Assembly (NCBI GenBank): GCA_026770025.1 | Contig: JAMXDE010000014.1 | Coordinates: 1,612,001 to 1,676,000 of the forward strand | Length of the DNA stretch: 64,000 nucleotides | Reading direction: 5' to 3' | DNA from: Craspedostauros australis | Lineage: Eukaryota; Bacillariophyta; Bacillariophyceae; Mastogloiales; Achnanthaceae | Shown here: positions 45,001-54,963 of the stretch, piece by piece | Layout: each line of letters starts with the position of its first letter | Numbering within the stretch: the first letter of the stretch is position 1 | Position numbers and translations under genes: made by a program | Notes under the pieces: model-generated | The model's database searches: none | The model's input: only the letters and a program-made list of their open reading frames with translations | Told to the model about the DNA's origin: nothing

Positions 45001-48000
45001 TTGGACTTGCTCACCACCATGCCCTGCTTGTTCAGCCACGACGCCGTCTTGGCTCCTTCCACGACGCGTGTTCTCGTGCGCTTGGCCAGGATGCTATCGA
45101 TGTCGTCTGCGCAGAAAGCTTTGCCGATCTCATCATTCTCATCCTCGATGAGGGCATAAGCGCCCTTCTTCAGCAACTGCTCCATCTCCTTGTTCGTCGG
45201 CTTGTCATCGTCGTTGTCCTGGCCGAAAGTACCCAACACTGCCTGTTCCAAACCTAGCTTCTTGCTGGCCCTGTCGAACATTTCCTGCTCGAAGGTTCGG
45301 CTCGTCACAAGACGGTAGATGCGGACGTCCTTCGTCTGCCCGATACGATGGCAACGGGCCTGCGCCTGCACGTCATTCTGAGGGTTCCAGTCGCTGTCGA
45401 AGATGATGCAGATGTCGGCGGCCGTGAGGTTGATTCCCACACCTCCCGCTCTCGTGGACAGCAGGAAAAGGAAGGAGTTCGAGTCACGTTCGAACCGATC
45501 GATGGACTTTTGCCTGTCCGTGCCGCGCACTCGACCGTCCAGACGCTCATACGGAAAACTGCGGAATTCGCAGTACTCCGAGATCAGGTCCAGCATGCGA
45601 ACCATCTGACTGAAGATGAGGATCTTGTGACCCTCCTGGCGCAGCTTCGGCAGGAGCTTGTCCATCAGGACCATCTTTCCGCTCGACATGATGTACATCT
45701 GCTCGTTGAGCATGTGCTGTTGCTGCTCCGGGCTCTTTCCTTCGAACTCACCGCGCTCAAGGAATTCCTTGAATTGGCGCTCCTGTTCACGGTGCTCGAC
45801 ACCCTCCAAGAGGCACGGATGGTTGCAGACCTTTCGCAGCTCCATCTGGATGTTCATCAGCTTCGGTGCGCTGGATCGTGACGTTCCCATGTTGAGGAAG
45901 GCATGGTTGTGCTCGAAGATGGCGCGGTAGTACTGCTTCTGGATGCTCGTGAGTTCCACATCGATGATCGTCTCCTCCTTTGCGGGGATATCCTTCGCCA
46001 CATCTTCCTTGACGCGCCGCAGCATGAATGGTGAGATCTTTTGTTGCAACGCCTCGACCTGTCCACGGTTGGCCATGTTGCCGAATTGTGCCTGGAAGTG
46101 GTCGAGGGTGGGGAACAGGATCGGTTCGATGAAATTGAGCAGCGTCCACAACTCCGTGAGGTCGTTTTGCAACGGGGTGCCAGACATCAGCACGCGGCTT
46201 TGGTATCCGTAATGCAGGGTTCCCTTCGCGCTGATCTCCTTCATGCACTCGAGGAGCTTTCCCTTCTGATTCCTCAATCGATGTGCCTCATCCACCACGG
46301 CTGCTCTGAACGGGATCTGGCTGATCACGTCGAAGTCTCCGATGAGGGTATCGTACGTTGTCACCAGAACGTCGAACTTCAAGTATTCCGGCGTATGCGG
46401 CCGGTCCTCGTAGTACCATTCGTACTCACGGAGGACATCACGCCACACCCTCTGCCTGTCGTGGTAGACGCAGCAGACCATGTCCGTCCAACCTTCGAAT
46501 TCTCGACGCCAATGCTCCACAGTGGAGAGAGGCACAACCACAAGGTACGGACGACGAATCTTTTCGACACGGAACAAGTGCTCGATGTACGTGACGATTT
46601 GCACAGTCTGTGATGGTACGTGTGATGGTACGTGTGATGATACATATAATGAAAATGAAAGTGATGGTGGAGCAGTGTGCGATGTAGTTTGATGCATGAG
46701 GTGAGTGAGCTGGTGTGACAGAGAGAAAGGAAGCGCTGATGCTGATGCAATACACACAACCTTCCAATCCAACGTCCTTCATCTAGCAACGCGACCAGCG
46801 CGCAAGATCAACACGACATTCCGACCACTGGACCTTACCTTCCCGAGTCCCATTTCATCTGCCAAGATGCAACCGTGCTTCCTGTAGAACGTGCTTGCAA
46901 GCCAGTTCACACCCTCCACCTGGTAATCACGCAGGCGGTTGTTGTTCTTGTACATGTGCGGTTCGCTGGGGTCGTACAGCTTGTCGCGGAACTCCAACCA
47001 GGCCTCGCGGCCTTTCTTTTTTCGCTTGGAGTCCTTCTCGTTGGTGGGCGCTGTCACTACCGCCCCAACATCTGCGTACCTCCACTTGAAGCCACCGAGC
47101 TCGTCTCCCAAGTCTTCATCGTACTCTCCTCCCAGGATCTGTCGCAGCTGGTTGAGATTGATCTGCAATGTTCCTGCGGCAGTTTCGGCATTGGCCCAAA
47201 CGTGCACCGCTTCGTTGGTGTTGATGCTGACCTGCTCGATCTTCACTGTCGACTTCTTTACCTGCAGCGCAACTTGCTTCTCTTCGGCAATCTCCTCCAG
47301 CTTCTTCTGCGCTTCGAGTTCCTTCTGCCTCTGTTCCTCCACCGCCTTCGTCGACGGCAGTGGGTATCGATCAAAGTCAACTGGGTCTGGCATTTTGCTG
47401 GAAAGTGCGACGGCGACGGCGAGCTTGCTCCTATCACCCAGCGACGTGAAATCTGTTCTCCTCACCGGCAACGTGACTTCCGCTTCAGCTTTGCCCTTTT
47501 TCGTGCCGGCTGCATCGCTGTCCTTTGCCTTTGGCTTGGCGTCTTCTTCCGCGCTTTCATTGGTCTTGGCTTCGCTATCGGCATCTACCGATGATGTGTC
47601 CGCATCCGAATCCACGTCCGCTTTTGCTGCTGACTTGTGCTCACCGTCATCTGAAGCTCCAACTCCTTTTTTGACGTCCATCTGCTTGGCCGCTCGTGCT
47701 GCGAGAGCCTTTTGCGTTGAAAAGGTGCCATCGACGCCATCGATGAAGTAAGCACAGTCCTCGTCACCTCCTTCATCGCTGCTGTAATCAATCTCCACAC
47801 CTAGCAGGCGGTAGGCCATGGACTTGGTAGTTTCGGGGCGCTTCAACATTGCGTTCTCCAGCGGATCTGGTTCATTGGCGGCATCGTTTGTAGCAGCCTC
47901 CGCGTCGGCGCCTGCTGCTGTTTTGGCTTGCTCTCCACCTGCGTTATCTGCTGAAGTCTGGGGCTGTTGGCCATTGTTACCCTGCTGTTGCTGTTGTTGC

Positions 48001-51000
48001 TGCTCATCGATCTCCATGTCTCCGCGAGCGACGCCGTCCTTGATGGTCGCCTTGTCGCCGCTGTCGAGTTTGGTTCCGATATCCTCTTCATCGCTTTCTG
48101 GCTCGAAGCTTCCCTCCGATTCCTCATCGGACTCTTCATCGGCGCTGCCATCGGATTCCTCTATCCGCTTCTCCTCTTCTTGTTCTTCTTCAAGCAGGTT
48201 GTCCTTGCGGTTGGCGATCGCTCGCCGTCTCTCTGTGGCGAATTTGTCCTTGAGACTCTCGATCACAAAGCGTCCGATGGCACCCACGCTGGCAATTTCA
48301 CCAGCGCAGACAGACAACTTGTTTTCCAGGAAGCGCATGACGGCGAACTTGTTCTTTCCGCTCTCACGGAGGATGTTGATGACCTCCTTGAAGGACTTCT
48401 TGGCCGTGCTGGTGCCATCGACTGCGATGATTTTGTCGCCGGGGTTGCGAACGAGTTGCTTGATTTCGGATGGGCCTGCACTGCCGTCGGGAAACTGTCT
48501 GTATCCCAAGAATGCGACGGATCCATTGATTTCGCCCACGTTCATCATCAAGCCTTTGGAGGTGATCGGGATGATGGCATCGTACTCGCCGCTCATCAAC
48601 GGCGGTAGCCTGCTGGTGACGGTCATAATATGCCTCTCTGGGTTGGTCGCGGTGCGTTCCACCAAGTCTGTGAGGCAACCGAGCACTTCGCGCCGGATCA
48701 CGTCGTTCTGTGGGGTGTAAGTGATGGCCTTTGTTCGGGAGCCACAGTGCTGAGATACCAACGCGGGCACGTCAAGACCGAATTTGGTGAAATGGAATGC
48801 TCGTGTCTGCGCGTACAGCTGCGACCGCAGATGTGGGATGAAGGTCTGCCCCCCGGCCTTCTCCGTTTGGATATGCTTCGTGGAATCCAGATGCTTCTCG
48901 ATGACAGCCGCAGGCATGTCTGGCTCGTCTGGATACGAGTTGTTGAGTTTGTGGAAGCCGACGATGAGGCCTAGGTTGCCAATATCGTCCTTCGTTTCCC
49001 ACGTGCAATGCTCGTAGCCCAAGCCGACCCACTTGACAAGGTACATCATCTGCTTGACCTTGCGTTTCGGCGTGTCTCCGAGTTCGGCGCGCTTGCGAGC
49101 GGCCTGCTCTGCGATCGCGGACATCATGCGTACACCGCGCACGGAATGCAGCTTTGGTTTGCAGTCGGGGCAGTGCCAGATGCCCTTGGGGAGCCTCTTC
49201 AGCGGCGGCTTGACGCATCGGAAGCCGTACATGGCGTCGCAGTGGTCGCAGAGCACCATGTGGTCATCCTTCGTGCCGCATTTTCCGTCATGGGCTCTGC
49301 ACGTGTGCTCCCACGGCCGGGCCTTCGGCTGCGCCCACCGCAGGTAGCGTTCGCGGAACTCGAGCACCCAGGCATGGTACAGACGTTCGAATTGCTTGGA
49401 CATGTAGTCGGCAACGTGCCAGATGGCCGAGCCGTGCCTGTTGTAGATCTTGCAGTTGTTCCACACCTTGCGCATGTCACGGGCGAACTGTTCCGGCCCC
49501 TGGTACTTCTTCGTGTTGAGGCGCTTCCTGATGGTCCCCAGATCCATCGGCTGGTCGATGATGTCCTCGTAGTCTGGAAAATCTTCGAGGTCGACAGGCT
49601 CCAGGAAGATGTCGGCGAAGCTGTCCTTCTCCAATCGCTCCAGCACCATGCGGCAGCGCCGGATCGGCTGCCACATCTCGTTTGGCTTTTGCGCCTTTTC
49701 CAGCATGGCCTTCTCCTTCTCGTACTGCCTGGCTTCTTCATTCGCGAGCTCGATGAAGGGTGCTTGCTGCTCGTCCGTCATGGTGCGCCAGTGATCGCCA
49801 AGGATCGTCATGAGCTCCCCCTGAGTCGCGGTCTTGTTGCGCTTTTGGAAGTAGGATCGCATGGCGCATTGGAAGAAGAGGTAGCAGGCCCTCGGTCTCT
49901 TCGGTGGTTCCGTGACGTAGCCATCTCGGTACGGATTGTTGCAGTTGGGGAAAACGGGGTAGTACGGTCCATCCTTAATGAGGACGCCTCGCAGTCTCTC
50001 GATCGTCAGAGCGGAAAAGTCGATCTCCTCGTCACCCCATTCCTCCACAGCAGCATCTGTGGTGTGCGGAGTCGAGACGATCGGATGAATACGGTTTGGT
50101 ATGCATGTGAAGGACGAGCAAAGAAAGTCATTGGAGAGAGTGAAGAGTGTGAGAATACCATGGTTTGGCAGATGCATCTGCAAATGCTTGCAATCAGCAT
50201 GGGTAGTTGCTCATGAAGCGATGCGTAGCATTGAAGTCTTCTTGGCATGCAGCCAACAAGTAGTGTGGTACACCAGCAAAATCCGGGCACCGCGGAACAT
50301 GAAATGCGAGACTCACCTTTGCTTTTTGGGTCCTTTTCTTTGTCCTCGCTCTCGCCAAGCTTGTCTTTTTTGTCGTCATCGTCGCCATCGTCGCCATTGT
50401 TCTCTTTGCTATCATCTTCGGCGTCAGCCTCCTTCTTTTTGGCGCCATCACCATCGCCATCATCGGCACCTTCATTGTTGTCATCCTCGTTGGCATTTTC
50501 TTTGTCTTTGTCGTCCCCGGTCGCGTCGCCGCCTTCATCGATGTCTTCATCGTCGCTACCTTCCTCTGCCGCAAGTTCCTTTTCTCGTTGTTTTTCCCAC
50601 TTGAGAAGTTCCTTGTCGGAAAGCTCCACCGTCATTTCCTGTTCCGCCTGGTCGATGATCTTTTGCGCCGTGACGTAAGTGGGATCGAAGTTGGGATCCT
50701 CGAGCTCATCATCGATGCCTTGCGCGACCTTCTTGAGGTAGCGTCTGTACATGCCCTTGGCTGTTTTGCCCATGGACTCGAGGTCGGCACCCCTCTTCCA
50801 TTCCAGGTGCATGTAGGATTTGCCCTTGTACTTGATGAGGTACTCGTATTCCACCAAGATCGCGGCGTTGCGTTTCTTGTTCTTCTTGGTTTTCGCCTTG
50901 CTGGCCTTGGTCGATGACCTGCGCCGTCTTGACCGTCCCTTGGGGGCATTGCCTTCGCTGCCCGCACCATCTTCACCATGGTCGTCGTTGGCGTCGTTGT

Positions 51001-51424
51001 TGTTTTCAGCATCTTCGCCCATCTTGTTGTCGTCGTCATCGTCGTCGTCGTCGTCATCATCACCGAGCTTGTTCTTGTTTTCATTCTCGTCGATGGGACG
51101 ACGTCCCACGATGAGATCGATCTTGGGAGATCCATCCGCCTCGTACTCGGGCATGAATGGGAATCGTTCTCGGATGGGTGGGAGGTTGCTATCGTAACCC
51201 TTCTCCGTGAAGATGGGCTTGGGCGGGCGGTAGACGCCGTCATCCTCGGCGTCGTCGTTGAAGGTCTCCACCACCCTGGTGCCTCCTGACTTGCGTGACC
51301 TCTTCTTCTTGACTGGCGTTGGCTCCTCACCGGGGCTGTCCTCGAAGACGTCGCCATCGCTGAACTCCTGCTCTGCGGCGTAGTTGACCGGCTTGGCTGC
51401 CGCGCGCCTGCTGTTGCGTACCAT
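42085..51424 (-). CDS. CHD-type SNF2 chromatin remodeler with HMG box, PHD-like, PDZ-like and three bromodomains
   Basis: Four exons on the minus strand: 51424-50317, 50056-46839, 46607-43278 and 42999-42085. Introns are 260, 231 and 278 nt, and the product is 2,856 residues. Domains in order: chromodomain 1 (about 188-260, [15 protein letters not shown]); a long acidic tract; HMG box (420-485, [10 protein letters not shown]); bromodomain 1 (500-600, C-K-I-Y-N); PHD-like finger (620-670); chromodomain 2 (703-745, [10 protein letters not shown]); PDZ-like domain (860-955, G-D-K-I-I-A-V-D-G); an acidic linker; and SNF2 ATPase (1409-1880; Walker [13 protein letters not shown], and the R-A-G-G-V-G-I-N-L and H-R-I-G-Q helicase motifs). 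Then come an AT-hook-like (R-G)n-R-P-K near 2030, bromodomain 2 (2370-2465, L-Q-F-N) and bromodomain 3 (2740-2850, A-L-Y-N). It should slide or eject nucleosomes while reading methyl- and acetyl-lysine in the nucleus. ATPase motifs are intact. The acetyltransferase encoded elsewhere in the window could write marks read here, but no link is shown. Confidence 0.92.
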
Positions 51425-51860
51425 CGTCGCTGTTGATACGAGGAATGGCGGCTGTTGTTGTTGTTGTTGTTAGTTTGTGTTTGTTTTTGCTGCTGTCTGC
51501 TTGGGTGTGACCAATGCAACCAACGCAACCGATGTAACAAGGCCGTACTACTACGATGGGTTGTGTGTAGGACGTGATCAAATGTGAACAGAGGGAAGGA
51601 AGGATGGTGGTCTGAAGTAGTGTGTTGCGAGTGTACGAAAGGGAGAAAACGAGTGGAGTTCGTGGGGAACCAGTTGTTGCGTGAGCAAAAATGAGGCCAA
51701 GCATTCGATGCACGCGCCGAACTAATTGTGTGTGGTGCAAGTCGCAGCTCGTAGACCCCAGCAAGGCCCACAAGAAGACCGAGAGGGTGGAGGAGGTCTG
51801 GTCGGGATACGAAATGTGGCCGCCCGTGGGTATTATTTGTCGGTCTCGTGTTTGCCAAAT

Positions 51861-51899
51861 ACTCGTACTCGTACTCATGCTCGTGCTCTTGTTCGTATT
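51861..51899. repeat. CTCGTA-type hexamer cluster upstream of the CHD gene
   Basis: ACTCGTACTCGTACTCATGC followed by TCGTGCTCTTGTTCGTATT: imperfect tandem CTCGTA units about 440 bp upstream of the CHD start codon. Confidence 0.5.
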
Positions 51900-53187
51900 T
51901 GAAGTTGGAAGTTCAGGTACGAGCGCTGCTTGGGAAGATACTGCTGGGTATTCCCGATGGCCGCCGATCCTGTCTCCACGGCCATCGGGGGTGGCTGGTG
52001 AACACCTGGGACATGACGAAAACTCCATCCGAAAATGATTGATTGATTTATTCCATTCGTTCTTCTTCTGTCCTTCCCATTCCCCACATGATCACCGCGA
52101 CAAATGCACGCCAAAAACGATAATGGCGCAAAACCAGACCATGCGGATACAAAACCCAAGCGAAACCATGACCAAGGCATCCCCCGCCCGCCCACGAACG
52201 ACGACGCACACCCTGCGGTCTGCGCGAATTTTCCATCGTACCTTGGACTCAAGTACCACCTCAAATGGCTCTCTATCGAACTCGCTGTGCGCTATGTTTC
52301 ATCTGGATGCATCCGCTTTCAGCCTCAAAAAACTCCATTGCCGTCCGCCGTTGCGTTTGATGTTGGTGGTCGTTGCTGCTGTTTCTGTTTCTGGTTCGTG
52401 GTGAGATTCCCTTTTGCTGTCGTTGTCCTCTTTTCATCGATTTCGCTGCTGATCTACCAAGCATGTCGCACAAAGACAGCAGTGACAACATCGACAACGG
52501 CGCGCCGTGTGTCATTCGCCACCGGTTGACGTACGGACGTGTCGCGCCAAAACAAAAACTCGAAACACGATCGCGCTGGCACAACCACGCTTTGCGGCTT
52601 CTGTGTGCGCTGTGCGTGTTGGTTGGAACTCCTCATCCACGCAGCTCGTCCTCGTCCGCACACTCGTGCTCGTTGGTCGCACCCGTGCACATAAAATTGG
52701 AACTGGTACGGTGAAAGCACGGCGCTCTACACAGTCGTCACTTCGTTTCGTGTTGGTGTGTGGTACGACTACTCATACGAGTGAGACCGGGTTTGTGCAC
52801 AACAAATCCACTTGCTCAAAACAGAATAGATGTCCATCGGGACGTTGGAGCACAGTGGAGTATGGTATTCTATTACAGCATGTTCCAATCACTTTATCAG
52901 ACCCTTGGTGGAGTTGCTGATCCCGAGATGACAGTGATATGGTACATTGGACGGACTTCGCGCATGTGTCCGCTGTGCCAGCAGCGTGTTTGTGCGCGGA
53001 TAGAGTGCTCGTGTGGAGGGAGTGATGGTTCTGTTTGTTTTCTTGCTTGTTCGTGATTCCACTTCGCTCAAGCGACATGCACCTGCCTTGCCCCTCATGC
53101 CCTCGGCAGACGACGAAGTTTGATGTCTGTGCATGGGATGGTTGCGGCCTTCATGAGCCAGGATGAAATGCGATGCACATCGCGATC

Positions 53188-53218
53188 GTCGTCGTCGTTG
53201 TTGTTGTTGTTGTTGTTG
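53188..53218. repeat. (GTC)3(GTT)7 microsatellite
   Basis: A compound trinucleotide tract in intergenic DNA, changing from GTC to GTT units. Confidence 0.65.
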
Positions 53219-54963
53219 CAATGCCAAATTGTGAGGATCAATTTTGTTTCAGGGACATGTCGGACGTGCAAGTGACGCCTGAATGAGGAGACGAGGAGAA
53301 CTCTTTGCGCCCACAGAGAGAAGCCGATGGACATGTGATGGGGCCTTCTGATCAATTGTGAATGTGGATGCGCCGATTGGCGAAGGCGCGATCTTTCTTC
53401 GCTCTGTGAGGCACACCACGCGCGGGACTGGGAGGAGGAAGAACGGAAAAACAGTTTTTGTCGTTGGATGAGCTGTTTGTTTCTTGTGGGCACAGAGGAG
53501 GCAATTGTGATTGAAGGTTGGGAGCACCACACGCGTACTATATGGTATTCGATGTGCCATCAGAGTATTGCATTGCATCGCAGCACAGTGTATGGGACTC
53601 ATCCATCCATCAGGCATCTCATTTGTTCGTTCATCTCCTTGGTGTTGATGGTTCGTATCAATTCGTTGAGCAGGAACAACGCCAACACCAACATCATCAT
53701 CATCCAAACCATAATGTGAAACATCAGCGTCGCTTCAGACACGAAAAGAACAAGAACAAGAACAACACCCGCATTCACGATCATGCCATCGTCCAAGCGC
53801 ACATTTCTAATCACCATGGCCGTGCCTCCGAACCCCCACACACTCATACCTGCCGAACAATCGAGTTCATCGCAGCCATGTAACTTGTCCACCCCTCCCG
53901 TTACCTACACGTGCCGTGCGTGCCGAACGTACCCTGCAGACCAATCCAATCCAAACCTCATCGCTCAACGGCCCCTCCACCGATTGCTCAATTCGGAACG
54001 AGCTCATTCTCCTTGCTTGGCTGGCCCGCACCCAGAACCGATAACACAACTTCATCTCTGGATTCGGGTTTCCCATTCTTCTTGCGTAAGAAGCGGGCAC
54101 GACTTCTCGTCTGCGCATTCCGCGTTGAGACCACACCACAATTCCGCTTTTCCAAGAATGGCATCACATTTCTCCCTCTCTAGATTTCAAGTGATACCTG
54201 TCCATCGACTCGAACGATCACAAGGAAGAAAACAGTTGATCATTGAATTGTATTCATTTCCAACACAACATTAACGGATAACGGTCGCAACTTCCAATGG
54301 CATCTTGAATTACGTGCCTCCGTCCGTTGATGGGTTGTGGTTCCTTGACGCACAGCGAGCGGGCACGGCCCACCACCAACCGGCCGGCAATTCGTAATTG
54401 TGTTTCCCCGATCAAAATCAACGACAATCCACCCCACACGACAAAGTGTGGTGTCAACGAAAGCGCTTGCGGGCATCGCACATGGAACATCGAACATCAC
54501 GAGGATCGGACGAACGGTGAGGAGATGGCCATTCACATGATGGTGCACACCAGAGGACGAGATGAGCACAATTTCAAGCAATTCTTGAGACAGGAGAGCA
54601 ACCTATTGTACTATTCGACTATATTAGACAATACAAGCAGATCGGAAGAGTGAGCAGGACGCTCCACAACACGACACTCGTACCAAGAGACAGGGCACTT
54701 TCCCTCGAATTCAATTGACGAAGAGCTGCGCGTCATTGTGGAGGAAGACTTTGTGAGGAGCTTCAAGAAGACAACATTGCACAAGTGCAGGCGGAAAACC
54801 TGAAGAGACGACGGAAGACGACAAAAGAACAGTGAAACACATAGTGCCAATAGAAGGGTGCAACAGAAGCAACACACCAACCAAGGCAAAAAGGGGACGG
54901 ACAAACCACAACGCTGCTGCCGACCCGATCGCATTCTCAGCACCACCTGAACAGCACGATAGA

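Larger units (their letters stand above)
51425..54963. promoter_or_regulatory. Large divergent intergenic region, CHD / DENN genes
   Basis: 3.5 kb between two divergent starts, the largest gap in the window. The CHD leader holds a (GTT)6 tract (about 51453-51471). A CTCGTA cluster is at 51861-51899 and a (GTC)3(GTT)7-type tract near 53188-53218. A short two-helix frame on the minus strand (53599-53892) and other frames up to 150 codons were considered and not called. The last 130 bp may be leader of the DENN gene, where the frame is open from a GTG codon. Confidence 0.4.

Noticed and set aside
49008-50216. 402-codon plus-strand frame opposite the CHD gene
   Set aside because: It lies opposite the bromodomain, PHD and HMG coding region, which has clear family motifs. 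The plus-strand reading has none.
53599-53892. 97-codon minus-strand frame with two apparent membrane helices
   Set aside because: The helices are encoded by TTCTTG and GATGATGAT-type simple repeats. The frame also contains a CAG|GTATGAG donor-like site, so a continuous protein is doubtful. Without transcripts I could not support it.
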